A stretch of DNA of 64,000 bases, from NCBI GenBank assembly GCA_021234155.1, contig JAJEKV010000163.1, forward strand, positions 461,215-525,214. The letters run 5' to 3'. Below are positions 22,327-34,642 of the stretch, piece by piece. The notes beneath the pieces are model-generated. The model was not told where the DNA came from. It worked only from the letters and a program-made list of their open reading frames with translations, and ran no database searches. The stretch is from Isoetes taiwanensis. Taxonomy: Eukaryota; Streptophyta; Lycopodiopsida; Isoetales; Isoetaceae. Numbering within the stretch: the first letter of the stretch is position 1; every line of letters starts with the position of its first letter. The position numbers and the translations under genes are program-made.

Positions 22327-23955
22327 TGTGGCGGTCCAAGGGAATATATGCCATAACATTATATTCACGGATCCCATCACCATACAAGTTTATCTTTATA
22401 GCCTTGTATACCATAGATGCGTGGCACTAGGGGGCATGGCTAAGTTATTCTCATAACTTAGCCAACCATAGGTTAAGCCATTATCCGCGTGGCCTTAACC
22501 TATTGGGGCACCGCCACCACGGGACTCACCCCGATTGGTGCCACGTGGCATCCTAGGTGGACCCTAACTTATATAGGCATAAACCCTAACCCTAGACCTC
22601 TTTCCAGCCCTAGCACCCGGGGAGACTCACCTACTTGTTGAAACCCCGTTTGAACATGGATTCATTAATGGCATAGGCTGTGCGGCGGCCCAGTGAGGGG
22701 TAGAACCGTTCTTGGAGGGGGAATAGCGACTTGTGAGCGAAGACTATGGAGGCCCGGATCCGGAGGGAGAGCATCGGGAGCGGTATGTAGGATAGTAGTT
22801 GTGATAGCTCATGCGGGATTAGCATTCCAAGATGTGCTAGTATTTTGTATCTAGAGTAGAGCCATCCTAGAACCCATATTCAACATCTTGAACCTAATCA
22901 AGGAACCCTAACTATTAGTTAGTTGTATGATTAGGTTAAGATGTTCTTCTTATGATTATTCTCATGATGTGATGATTATATGTTGTTGGTTGATCATGTT
23001 TGCTCCTCTTGTATTGGGAAGGGGGTAGAGACCTAGGGCCATATGTAGTATGTTCCTAGAGTAGATCCCTTAGTTCCTATTAGTTGCGGCTTTGTGCATA
23101 GGAGCCCACCGGGCTATTGAGGCTATGATATGACTCAGCACACCGGATAACGGGGGCTAGAGGGAAAGTGGAGGGAGGATCCCCCCGAAAGGGGGGGCCG
23201 GGGGATCCCATAGTGGGCTAGGCTTATGGTGGGTCACCGTGTGGGGCGAGCATGGGGGTCCACCTCACGGGGGCAATGGTGTTGCCACGCCTCGGAGAGC
23301 TGCAAGTGATGGCTTGGCTCTCGTTTTTGGGGGGTTGGTCAGTGCGAATGCGTGTGTCGCCACGATTCTCTAGCCACCGGCACCTCTAGACCACTGGGAA
23401 GGGAGATGCAACCCTTCTGCCTCATCGGGCCGGAGAGATGCAACACGAGTAGTCCAGATGGGTGATGCCATGGGATTGCGTCTCGGGAAGGCTAGAGTCT
23501 GTCGAGCCTTGATCTAGCCCATCTCTGCAAAGTATGCACGGGGGGGGGCGGATGGAGTGGTCAACCCTAGCCATTGTTCTATGCCAGCCCACGCCATTGC
23601 CATGACTCGATCTGCTCTATCTTGAGGCCTAGCCGGTCGGTCATCCTCCCACAGTCTGAGTAGGGGTAGGAGCTCTCTGTTTTATGGTTTGTGATTATCA
23701 TCTATCGTTGGTTTAATGCGATGCACTACCCTCCGGGTAGTATTTATATATGTTTTATGCTAGTTACGGCGTGTTATCGCTTCATTTGTTATAGGAGCCC
23801 ATAGGGGAAGGGCGGCGCAAGACACCTTTCGTGTTCCTTCCCGCACTAGAGTCACCTCGAGTGCGGGGTAGGCGAAGGTCCCATGCGGTTGTCGAGCGGA
23901 TGGGGATTTCCTCGCCAAGTGCGGCGGGCCCGTATGTTTAGCGGGGGGCGTCACA
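22327..23955 (+). repeat. 3' LTR
   Basis: It aligns with 10856-12490 from TGTGGCGG to GCGTCACA. The third base pair of the inverted terminus differs (TGTGG instead of TGTGA). A TATATAG box is conserved at 22570-22576. Differences from the 5' LTR cluster at CHG/CG sites. Confidence 0.93.
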
Positions 23956-25170
23956 TCATCTTCCACACTCCAAGGTTTGTTTGAAGTGCTCGCCTTGTTC
24001 CTCATTCTTGATCGGCAATCGAACGGAATTGGGAGAAATGGGCGCCAGGAACCAAGCAACCGAACAGAGCAACCGTTATCGAATCTACGCCGAGATTTTC
24101 CCTAAATTCTTTTTTTTTTTCCTTTTTTCCCAGAATGAGGGATATGACCAATAATGAATGTTTTCTTCTCCCGGAGAAAACTTTCAAGAAAAGGCGACCC
24201 GTCTTTGGGAATTGAGAGAAACTAGAATCTAAGACTCCTAACCTGACCCTACCCTGACAGCCCCCTAGATCTGGCGCGGGGCCCAAGAAAGAAACTAATT
24301 AGACACCATAAATCTCCATACCACCACATCAAGATCCCTGATGTGATGAGATGGTTGGAGATCAAGAATCTTTGACCCAATAGTATATCGGTTCTATCCC
24401 AAATTCCAGGGGGACACTCATCATAAACAAATTATGTTGAATCTATTTCCCAAGAAGGGTTGGGAATTGTGGGCTGCCACTCTTAAGGATCCAGACCTGT
24501 CAAAACAGAGAATGCAGAGAAAGAACGAGTTTAAACCAAACCTGTAGAACTATTCTAGACTGAGATTGAATTGCATTGGAGATCAAATTGTCGATTGCTA
24601 ATATGGAATCCTGGAATTCCAGGGGGACATTCGTGATTCCCAGCCCCTGGAGAACAGCTTCAAGCAAAGCCTCATCCATCGGGGCTAGGAAGAACTCCCT
24701 TGGGCCAGGCGGTGTGGCGAAGGCGCTCAACGTTCATCTCCTCCACCCCTTTCTCCAAAATTTGGACAATCACCACAACATATAGGTGAGTTCATTAGTC
24801 GTGAGATTCTCCAAGACCATTAAGAATCAAGTAAATATTGATATGGCAGTGATATATTGTCAAATTGAAACTTCTATTCTCATATATAATGGTTTAAGTG
24901 GCAGTGGGTCAATTGGATCAATTCGGTAAGTTGTTTGGGCGTGAACTTGAATTCTATGGTTCCTTTTTTTCTACTATGTGCAAATGTTGTTTCACAAATA
25001 TTCACACTATATAGTATTCCGCTTGAAATCTTATAGTATTTTGCGAATCTTGTTATACAGTATAGCAAATTTTGTACTTGCATACCCCACAAATTAGGAA
25101 CTTTACGTACGGTGTAGATTAAGGAATAAGAGGTGAATATGCCTATCCAACAGCTCTTGTTGCCCGGAGT
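23956..25170. other. Right part of duplicate copy 1: LINE B 5' sequence and non-coding tail
   Basis: It begins with the second TCATC and resumes the LINE B sequence (compare 36030-36360). From about 24300 it holds non-coding DNA equal to 36370-37285. Compared with copy 2 it lacks about 85 bp near 24920 and has about 47 bp extra near 24650. A short plus-strand pattern (WLEI..DPIVYRFYPKF, about 24350-24410) is shared with copy 2 and is not recognised. Confidence 0.6.
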
Positions 25171-25860
25171 GAAAAAATGATATCGTTTTTGAAGAAATGA
25201 AACCTTTTCGTATTTTGGAATACACTTTCTATTTGGAATAGGGGGGTCGACCAATAATGGACCGGCCTCCAATAGTGGCTCGCAGATCTGATCCAATTCT
25301 GCTTTATCATAAGTTCAATGTCTTTAATGTTTACATGTCCAAGTCTTTCATGCCAAGTGGAAATATTTGAGACTGCTGCAAGGTTTTCACTTCCCATACA
25401 TTTAGGACTTAAGCCAAAAAGATTACCAACACGCTTGCCCAAAAATTTCAATTCATTGCCTTCATAGATTTTACATTGTTTTTTTATCAAAGATCACTTT
25501 AAATCCCAAATCTACCGGTGACTTCTATGAAATTGGATTCCTAACTAGGCTAGGAACACAAAGTACATTCTTCAAGTTAACTATTCTTCCATTCAAATCA
25601 AACAGCTCCAATACTCCTTCATCTTCTATTTTTTGTAAATCTCCATTGCCTACTTGGATATGATCATTTTTATTTCCACTGCATTCCTTCAGAAGCTTTG
25701 GTGTACACGTTATGGATTTCTCTGCTCCACTATCTAAAATCAGCAAATCATCATTATTGATCCCTTTAAATACTGAATTAATGCGACATAATGCCATTCA
25801 GAATTATAAGTCTGTTTTGAAACGCAAGAAGGCACGCTTTGTTCTTTGAGCATCGGAAGC
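25171..25860 (-). pseudogene. Ty1/copia protease and GAG-pre-integrase fragment (copy 2)
   Basis: The minus-strand frame 25525-25797 (90 residues) reads LLILDSGAEKSITCTP, with DSGA as the aspartic protease active-site motif, then VGNGDL and NVLCVPSLVRNPIS, the standard copia protease C-terminus. The frame 25143-25490 continues with STWHERLGHVNIKDIELM, the GAG-pre-integrase domain. No integrase core or RT follows, because the fragment ends at the duplication junction (25170). LINE A begins on its other side. It is a truncated relic of a polyprotein that would mature and integrate a copia element. Confidence 0.85.
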
Positions 25861-25924
25861 AAATGTTTGAATTATCGCTTTCGTGAGCCTCGGACCTTTC
25901 AAGCAAAATATTATATCGACCACC

Positions 25925-28742
25925 TCCTACCCTTGGACATATTTCTATGCAGCAATGGGATGAGCGATTGGTCCACTTATATGATCATCCTAGAATCCTT
26001 AATTTTGTGCCTCCTTTGGTAGGTGATATTCTTCAATTCACAGAGGAGGAAGTCAAAGAAGGACTGCGGCATCTATCTAATGGCAAGTCTCCGGATCTTC
26101 AAGGTTCGCAAGCAGAATTGCTTAAATGGGAGGGTCCGCTATTGCTTCCAATCATCACTACTCTTTTAAATCAAGCTTTACAAGAAGGCTTGCCAGAAAC
26201 TTGGGCTGTCAGTAAGGTTGTACCAATTTACAAAGCAGGTGATAAGCATGACCCTTCTAATTATCGCATGATCATGGTAAGTTCCATATTTTCAAAGCTC
26301 TTAGCCAGTCTTACTAAGAAGCAGTTGACATCATGGGCGTAACATCTTGGGTATGCGTCTTTGTAGGGACAGGCGGGGCTTTTCGTCCATGCCATTCTAT
26401 AATAGACCATATTTTCATATTGCACATGCTTATTGAACATAGTCGAAGTTTGAAACAAGACCTCTATATATGCTTTACGGATTTTACTTCTGCTTTTGAT
26501 ACGATTACCCGCTTGAGCTTCTTTGGCGGCGCTTGTGCACTTGGAGTTCCACAAGATCTTCAAAATGCAGTTTATCGGCTCTATGAAAGGGCTTTTGCTA
26601 AATTTCCAGCATCAGGTACTCAAATCACTAGCAATATTGGAGTTCGTCAGGGTTGCCCTTTATCTCCTACACTCTTTGGCTTGTACATTGATCAATTGGA
26701 AGAATGGCTTGATAATCATGGCGGCGGAGGTCCACATTTGGCACACTATATCATTAGGCAACTTATGTATCTTGATGATGTTTCATACGGCACATACCAT
26801 TTGCTAGTATGCAACAACATTTACATGCTCGCACGAGGTTTTGTGAGAACAGTGTCAGCGTGTTAATCTCCAAAAGACCAATCTTTTGGTAGTTCAATCT
26901 TCTCGTCACAATGTTCCCCCTATGCACTATGATAGCCGTGAAGTTGAAGTTGTAGATAGCTACATGTATCTTGGTGTAGAATTGCAGCAAGAACACACTT
27001 TGGGAACGATTGTATTACCAAGCCGGTGGCTCTTTGGATGGAGAGCACTCTATGCAATGCAAAACAATTGTTTTAAGCAGAAATTCATGATTGGCCCACG
27101 GAAAGCCCACTTGTTTTAGGGCTTTGGTAGAGCCTGTTTTCTTTGTATAGTTCTGAAGTGTGGGGGCACGCCATTAATGCTAGTGCTTGGGAGAGCTTGG
27201 AGCGGGTGCAAAAGTCCTTTCTCACTTACAGCCTCGGGAGTTTAAAACAACGGTGCCCTATGCTATTCTTTTAGAAGAGATAGGTTTTGGCCTCTTCAAC
27301 ATTACGCCATGAAGCGCCATCTTCACTATATACGCAAGGAGCACCACATGGATGATGTTAGGTATCCTGTTCTTGCACTTGCCATGCATTTGAATCTCCT
27401 CGGGCGTTTGAAGCGATGTTGGAAAGAACATTGCACTACATGGTTTGCCCGATTTGGCTGCAAACAGCGAGCACCGCACGATGCTTGCCGATTCGATCCC
27501 GAGCTTTTGCAATAATATCTCAATGGTCATTTTTCTCAAAAGATGCGGGACCTTGATTACTTTGGCCCAAGTGAACCGGGTCATTATCATGCACACATAA
27601 ATCCCACCTTGGCACGGGGCCCCAAGCTTATCTGCTTGCTTCATTGTCCAAACAAGCTTGTAGCTATTGCATCAATTCGCACGGGGTCCCACGGTCACGG
27701 ATTGAGGCAGATAGATGGGGCGGCCGCAATTGGCGAACTATAGACTATTTGCCGATTCTGTGTTATTGAAGATGAAAGCCATACTCTTCTGCATGGAATA
27801 ATTTAAGGGCTAAACTTAGCTATTTGGCGATTTTTTAACACATTTTCAAAAAAATTTGGCTAAAGTAAATGGAAAAAATTGGGAAAAAAATAATAATTTT
27901 AGCTTAGCTTTTTTCGGGACTGCACCAACCTTGGAGCTCTTTAGCCAAACGATAGAAAGTAAGAGAGTGAAATTTTGTATTGTTTAGCTAAACCATAGAA
28001 ACTTTTAGAATGAATTTCAGACTAGTTTAGCTAACATCATTCTAGTTCATATGAAATATATGACTAGTAGTTTAGTTTCTAGCATTATGAATTAATTTGA
28101 GTTCTAGGCTTTGCTAGTTAGCATTATTTTAGAATGTTTTCACAAAGAAAATGACCAAAATAAATGGAATATATTGAAAAAAAGTATAGTAATTTGGCTT
28201 AAAATTTTCTGTTGGCCACAAAAGTTTTGGGTTGTTGTTTGGGTTAGTTTAGCTAAACGCTAGAAAGTATGAGAGGAAAAATGTGTAGAGTTTAGCTAAA
28301 CCACAGAAAGTTTTAGGATTAATATTGTGCGAGTTTAGCTAAAGTCATTCCGGCTAATAAGAAATATGCGATTAGTAATTTATTCCCTGCTCTTCTGAGT
28401 TGCCCTGCTTTTGAGATAGTCCGGAATCATTTTTTGACCTTAGCATTCCATTCCACGCTTCCACAACTTCTCAGAGCACCATCTGTGCATGACTTGGCAT
28501 TATACATACTTGAGGTTCTAGATAAACATGCGCAATTCTTGAGCCCTCGGTGAGTCATTATCTCCGCTTGTCTAGTATCATCATTCTTTGCAAAGGTTTT
28601 TCCCTTGAAAACCTTTCGAGGCAGGGGTTTTTTAATCCTAGTAGTAATGATTGTACTAGCCCATTGTATGGGTCCCATGACCTATTGGTCTCCGTGGACG
28701 TTAAAAAAACTATTCTATTCTATTCTATTCTTCATTCTCATC
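25925..28742 (+). pseudogene. LINE A, copy 2: 5'-truncated LINE RT, split by a MITE
   Basis: The frame 25947-26342 (131 residues) gives the RT N-terminus (LKWEGPLLLPIITTLLNQAL, VVPIYKAGDKHDPSNYR). The frame 26333-26866 continues with FRPCHSIIDHIF, CFTDFTSAFDTITR (palm Asp region), GVRQGCPLSPTLFGLYID and YLDDVS where YADD is expected. The C-terminal pieces follow: VVDSYMYLGVEL (about 26940-26990), RWLFGWRALYAMQNN (27019-27065) and GPSEPGHYHAHINPTLA (27560-27615). The 598-bp MITE interrupts it at 27792-28389. The 3' end has 'gttaaaaaaac' and (TATTC)n at 28711-28730. No endonuclease is present. Confidence 0.87.
27792..28389. mobile_element. hAT-like MITE (598 bp) inserted in LINE A copy 2
   Basis: It is flanked by an 8-bp direct repeat CTCTTCTG (27784-27791 and 28390-28397), the target length of hAT elements. 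The termini are near-inverted: the left begins CATGGAATAATTT and the reverse complement of the right end reads CAGGGAATAAATT. The inside is AT-rich and non-coding, with repeated TTTAGCTAAA motifs (for example near 27983, 28251 and 28294) resembling subterminal repeats. The matching place in copy 1 (about 3265-3290) is uninterrupted. It has no transposase, so it would depend on an autonomous relative. Confidence 0.85.
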
Positions 28743-29946
28743 AGTTGGTTCTCACCAATTGAATCTACATGTACTTCCACTCACACCTTTCAAATATTAT
28801 ATTATTAAATGTAAGAAACTATGGTATCATTATAGGGACAAAATGGATAAGGCTAGAGAGCGATATATGCTCTATACAATTGGCATAGTTATGGACCATA
28901 AATGGTCCATGCTTAATTATATTCGTATCTTCCAAATAATATGTTATTTCAATGTGAAAACTTAGAGTTATATTGCAAAGGAAGGCCCGCATTCATGAAA
29001 AATATAGTGTATATGAAAGATGACCTACATGTAACATTATCTTACTAAAACTCCAATGCTTTATAGCAACAATAAATATACCAGTTTTTATTCTAGTAAA
29101 AAAATAACTATGTTTCTCCGTATTTTTTTGCAAGAATGCCACCTAACCTACATAGTGGACCTATATATATGTCCCTTGTCATATTTGGAAGGCTTATTTG
29201 GAGAAATGTAGCGTGTTTTCTACAAAGCTAAGCAAGACACATCAAATATCATGTGGTCTAATTAATGATTCTCATAGTTAAACTTCAAGATCTTCACTTC
29301 CATTCATCAATAAACGTCATTAGCTATGTAAATGCTCAGTCTTCAGCCTATAATTTTGGAATTAACTCAAATTTTTAACCTCTAACGTGTTAATCCTATG
29401 GCTGTAAATCATCTTTAAATCTAGTTAATTGCATGGTCAAATCCTAATTATACTATATGCAAGTTGATAGAGTAATTTTCTACGTAGATATAAGTAGAAT
29501 GCATCATTCATTACCCTCGTGATACTTATAGATGTGATTTTGGGGGATTTTAACATATAATTTTGTCCAAAATTCTGCATAAAAAATTCTCTATTAAATT
29601 TGGAAGTTGATATAACTTATGAACACTCCAAAAAAACATGACATTGTACTTCATATAGTTAATAACTCATGGCCACAAGAATTAAGCCAAAACTTGTAAT
29701 AATAAAGAGAAATAATTTCTAAATCGTAAGCGGCATTTTTTTAATAAAATGGGTTTTGGGGGCTTCCACGGATGTTAGATGATAGCAACAACCAAAGCTG
29801 AAAACATACAAATCAATGTGTCTTATCATATATAGGCAAGCACTTCCCATTTTAACAAGGTTTAGGTCTGCTTATGGTAGGAAAACTCAAGAATGCAGTT
29901 CTGGACTGTTACAGAAACTGCCAAATTCTATAAAATTTGGACCATC
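28743..29946. other. AT-rich spacer (copy 2)
   Basis: It is nearly identical to 3600-4817. No domain, tRNA or terminal repeat was recognised. It lies between the 3' ends of the convergently oriented LINE A and LINE B. Confidence 0.4.
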
Positions 29947-30717
29947 TTTTTTTTTTTTTTTATTGAAGGCTTATATATGTATTAATAAAAAGTTATAAGT
30001 TTAACAAAAATTACTTTTTTGAGGGAAGCATAACCACAGAGGTAAGTAAAAAAGTAGATAAGAAACTTAGAAGCAGTTGAGATATGGAAATCGAGTCGAA
30101 ATAGTGTGCTTTTTTGCCTAAAAAGTGTGATCTGAGATTGAAGTTGCTGGACTTTCTCCCTCTGCCTCTAACCATGACCGTGAGGGTGCAGAATACACAT
30201 AGACATGCTTCTGCCATGGCCATATTGAAACGACCTTTACTATCCTTAGCTTGGCAGAGCATGCCCCTTCTTGCATCCGGGTTTTGATCACGGAACATCC
30301 AGCGCCGGCATGGTTCTTCATGGTCAGTCAAAAGGTGCTGGGCGGTCCAAAAACCTTGATCCATTCTTTGATTGACAACGGGTCGATCTTCTTCCACTTA
30401 AGCTTGCGCACCAACACGAAGATAATTCCTGAAATAACACCAAAGGAGCTATAAGAATCCAAATGGGTTTTAAATAGCAGCAATGATCCATTTGATGTCA
30501 TATTCAATTTGCTTGATTACGGCCTCCGGATGAGTGATTTCGCAGTTAAAGATAAAATTGTTCCTGTCTTTCCAAATCCTCCATAAAACAATGTACAGCC
30601 TCCAATCATTTGGGTTAATGGGCCAGAAGAAGTCCGGCTTAATTGAGGGGCGTTGAGATCAAAAACTGAAAGGGGTTGGAAGCAAGTTCGAGAACCCATT
30701 CCGACCATATGCATGAT

Positions 30718-30912
30718 CTAAATAGCCCTAAATAGATGCTCCTCGTCTTCCCTGTGGCTAAGACATCTTGAGCACACATCAGAATCTGTCATATTAAGCC
30801 TGTGCCTTTTAGAATTGGTGGCTAAGGCCTTAAATGCCAGAGCTGCCACATAAAGGACTTCACTTTGGGAGGGATGGGGCAACCCCACCTGAATTTGAGG
30901 TTTCTGATACAT
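30718..30912 (-). pseudogene. LINE B C-terminal zf-RVT-like region
   Basis: A 64-residue frame, QIQVGLPHPSQSEVLYVAAL, then SDVCSRCLSHREDEEHLFRAI. The CxxC and H are as in the zf-RVT domain at the C-terminus of LINE ORF2 proteins. It lies about 750 bp before the poly(A) end. The equivalent in copy 1 (about 5590-5790) is broken. Confidence 0.65.
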
Positions 30913-31799
30913 CTATCCTCCCCTATCTGCCATTTGGTGTGGATAGAAATCCTCTAGTTCCTCATTAGGTACTTATATCTTTGCCTTTGATCAAATGGCG
31001 AGAACCATTATAATTCGATTCTGGTTGTCTTGACCAATTACTTACCGAGTAAGCACCATACAAATATTGTTGTACAAGATATCTACGAGTTCTCATCCTC
31101 ATTGGCGACCACCCGATCTCTGAAAGAAATTATTCCTCGCTCGTCAAAGAAGTCTCTAATGTAGTAGAGACCCTTGCTCTTCAAAGCTTAGCTTTGTTAG
31201 GAAGTGGCATGCTAAACAAAGAGAAACGTCATTAGTAAGCAAACCCGGATTCCAAAAAATGGATTGGTCCATGGATAGCCCCTCCTTCCATGAGAACATA
31301 CCTTTGACTAAATTCCACGCCCTGATCCACTTTTTGATTAAACGGGGACAGGGTGGGAGCAGAGAAGGGGAAATAAATTGAGTGGGGAAGGCGAGATAAA
31401 GTTTTCTCCATCCATAGGATAAGCACTTGGTTAAATAATGTCGATGATAATTGAAACCGGATGGTTAATGCAATTGTATCTTTGCTTTGTAGAAATATTT
31501 GGCAGCCTGGGGCTATACCTGTTTCTCAATGTTGATGACCCCCAAACCTCAATGCTTTTTGCTTTTACAGCATTCTTCCATAGCAACCGGGGTCCAACAT
31601 CTCTTGTTTTGGCCGCTAGAGATGAATCTGCCAATGATACTCTGTAACTTGGAGGAGACCTTCTTTGGGGCTAAGATAACTGAGGATTGATAGACATGGG
31701 AGGAGGATATGACAAAATTAGGTATTATAGCCCTGCCTTGCTTGGAGATATATTTAGAATTTAAACTATCCACCTTTTTCTGGAACTTTTCTATAATAT

Positions 31800-33450
31800 C
31801 CGACCAGATATCAGAAGGGCTCCCTCTAAGAACTAGGGGAATTCCTAAAATTTTAGAGGAGCTAGTGGGAGAATATACTTACAGCCCATGAGAGCAGCTG
31901 TTTGCTCTCCCTTTACCTGATCTCTAGCTACTACTTTGGATTTGATCGGATTGATTTTGCATCCCGAGGCTACCCCGAAATCCTCTAAAATTATTTGAGT
32001 GTTGGAAAGAGACCTGTTATCCATCGAGACTAAAAAGAAATGTGTCATACGCAAAATGTCCGTTTAAAATTTGATCCATCACTTCATTTTTGGAAGAGAG
32101 AGACCTTGGATCAAGTTAGTATTTTGGCCTCTTCAACTTCTTTGTGAAGGGCCTCCATTATGATCAAAAGCAGGAAAGGAGCTAAAGGGCACCCTTGCTT
32201 AACACCTCTTTGCTTGAGGAGGAAAGAAGGGGCTACATTATCCATTAATAAGAACGATGATCGGGTTTGAGAGAATATCTTTAAATAGAAGAATTACCTC
32301 ATCGGAAAAGCCAAGAGCATTGCAACATTTGAATAAGAAGTTCAAATTTAAGCGTATACGAAAGCTTTGGTAATATCAAGCTTTATGAGAGCAATGTCCG
32401 ATTGGAGTCTTTTGCCCGGTTCATTGACATTGCAAAGATTACCACGTTGTCAAGGATAAATATATCCTTCAAGTAAGTAGCACAGGAGGTGCTTATGATC
32501 TTTTCTAAAAAACACTTTTAAGCCTCTTAGCAATGGTCCCTGAAATAATCTTATATATAACATTAGTTAAAGAGATAGGGCACATGTCAGAAAGGGTGCG
32601 GGCATGTCAATCTTGGGAATAAGAGTTATCGAATTTGGTGTTGATTCTTGCATCCAAGTATTTCATATCCCTGAACTCATTAGCCAAATTTGTTAGGCAA
32701 ACACCAATGGCAGGCCAAGCTTTGATAAAGAACTCTCTTTGGGAGCCCATCGGCTCCGGGCTCTACCTTTTCCATTTCCATGGCGAATTTCAGAAGTTCC
32801 TCATTGGAAAAAGGCTTTATAATATTGAGATTATCCTTAGCACTTACCTTTGCTTGGAGGTTGATGAAGCCGTCCATGGAAGCTAGAGGGCAGTCCTGAT
32901 TTGTGCCCATGATACCTGTGAAGTGAATGGCTGCAGCAAGCTTGATTTGTTCCTCATCCGAGATGTCTTCATCCCCTACCCTTATTTCAAAAATATGATT
33001 CTTTTTTTGCCTACCTTTGGCCTTAACAAAGAAGAATTTAGAGCTGCTTCTTTCATCATTTTTAATTTCCGTAATTTTGGCTTTGAGTCTCCATCCATCA
33101 GCTATCCTTATTTCCTCCTTTTTCAATATTTGCTCTAATGTCATCCTTTTCTTCTTCAGAGGCGTTGGGGAGTTTATCTCTCAGATTTTGAAGGTAAGCG
33201 AGCTTATTATAGTGGATTGTTTTTCCCCACTCTTTTAGCCATTTCTTAATGGCCTTGGCAACTGTAATCCACCAATACATCCAGCCTGACTTACCACTTT
33301 GTTGGGGAAAATTGGCAATCAGCTCCTTCAGTCTGTCAATGAATTCTTCATGCTCAAGGAGACTGATATTAAGCTTGAAGTAGGTTTTCCTCTTCTTGTT
33401 GTCAGAATTGCAAGCCCTGATTCTCAGTTGTTGGGGGGTAGTGGTGCGGC
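31800..33450 (-). pseudogene. LINE B reverse transcriptase (copy 2)
   Basis: The frame 32680-33144 holds the linker and RT start (KAKGRQKKNHIFEIRVGDED, then FSNEELLKFAMEME and PGADGLPKRVLYQSL). Further pieces are GVKQGCPL (minus strand of 32185-32210) and the catalytic region at 32045-32060, which reads HFAYDT here but HFADDT in copy 1. MDNRSLSNTQIILEDFGVAS (31845-32054) follows. The single changed residue corresponds to a GCAGAT to GCGTAT change, that is, at a CAG site. Confidence 0.82.
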
Positions 33451-33499
33451 CAGTAAAACCCTCCATATTGTTAACTCTGCTACTATCATTCCAAAGATT

Positions 33500-34142
33500 T
33501 TCGATAGGTAGAATCATCATGAAGACACAAAGGTAGGATCCATTCTTTTTATCAGTCCAAGCTGTATGACTTGGGCTTAGTTCGACAAGATTAAGATTAT
33601 GGCTCTTAGTAAGATCCATCAAGCTTCCTTTTCTTGCTTCAGAGGGTCTGTAATTTCTATTCTTCATAAAAGGTACATTTGGTCACCATATTTAAATCAC
33701 CCCCGAGAATGCACTCATCAAAATCCCGAGGTTATCAAGGCTGCTCTTAACCTTTTCCATACCTCCACTCTTTCTATGGGGGTATTGTAAGCATAAATGT
33801 TGACAAGGGCCAGCAATTACTGTGAATGATGCGAGGAGGAGAATCACTTTTGCCATTTCTATCATTAACCATGTACTTGTTAGAGATATTAAGATTTTGC
33901 CTCCAAGCGATTGCTATTCCTGCAGAAGAGTCATTAGCAGGAATAGACCAGATGCAATAATTAGGAGGGAGAGTTCTACTTATTATGATCTCATGATCCA
34001 GACTATGAATTTTATGCTCTTGAAGAAACAAAACATCGGGGTTAAGGGAGGAGAGACAAACCTTTAATCTATCCCTTTTAATTATACTATTAATACCCTG
34101 GAGATTCCAGGTAACACAACACATATCCTTATCCATCAGCAT
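33500..34142 (-). pseudogene. LINE B endonuclease (copy 2)
   Basis: The frame 33774-34142 begins MLMDKDMCCVTWNLQGIN and has LFLQEHKIHS (catalytic Glu motif) and AGIAIAWRQNL. After a shift, GGDLN (Asp/Asn motif) lies near 33700, and the frame 33098-33667 starts just beyond it with KNRNYRPS. The SDH motif that should close the domain is not readable. It is the APE-type nuclease at the start of LINE ORF2. Confidence 0.75.
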
Positions 34143-34642
34143 CTGTACCTGCCACCAGCCATCCCAGCTTGAATAGTTTGCTTCCTTGGACTTGATCTAC
34201 TTGGGCCAAAATAAATCTTCTTTTCTGCCTCTGCCCTTCTTTCTCTCCACTAAATTCCACCCTTTGTCCTCTGTAACAGGAGTGTCTTCACAGCTATCCT
34301 GGGGAATTGACTCCCTTTGCTGATAGATCTCAAAGTTTCTGGGAAGGGTGAATATTAGGTCACCAGATTCTATCCTAACATACTGACTCAGGTTTTTAAT
34401 CAGGACCACCATATCTTCCTGAAGTTCAATTCTTGAGTCTTTATGTAACTTCGAGATAAGACAATCTCTTTATTATGATTCTTGTCTGAATGGCACCCGA
34501 TCTTTGGTGGGGATGATTTTCATCACTTACGTTAGCCTCTTCATCCCGACATTTTTGTTACTTTGGGCTGCCGGACTGTTTTTGCTTAGTTTGTTGAGGG
34601 GTATCGGTTTGAACTGAGCGGGCCACTTGGAGTGGCTGACAC

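Larger units (their letters stand above)
10856..23955 (+). mobile_element. Full-length Ty3/gypsy chromovirus with H3-like leader ORF
   Basis: A 13.1 kb LTR retrotransposon with two LTRs (1635 and 1629 bp), TGTGACG...CGTCACA termini, a 5-bp TSD, a tRNA-iMet-like primer site, gag, zinc knuckle, protease, RT, RNase H, integrase (D, D and E all visible) and a C-terminal chromodomain. The gene order PR-RT-RH-IN-chromodomain is that of Ty3/gypsy chromoviruses. It is unusually long because about 4.5 kb lies between the primer site and the capsid region. Frames are broken by many small indels although the LTRs are similar, which suggests a young element read through noisy sequence. It sits inside LINE B of duplicate copy 1. 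Confidence 0.93.
744..25170. repeat. Tandem duplication, copy 1 (split by a gypsy element)
   Basis: This block matches 25171-37285 in the same order and orientation: copia fragment, LINE A, spacer, LINE B, tail. Without the gypsy insertion it is about 11.3 kb. The start is set where 'gagaaaaatgat' (743-754) aligns with 25170 onward. The end is set where 'ctcttgttgc..ggagt' (about 25155-25170) aligns with 37271-37285. Matching anchors include 4689 with 29816 and 9687 with 34880. Long runs are nearly identical, so the duplication is recent, or else two haplotypes were joined head to tail during assembly. Confidence 0.85.
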
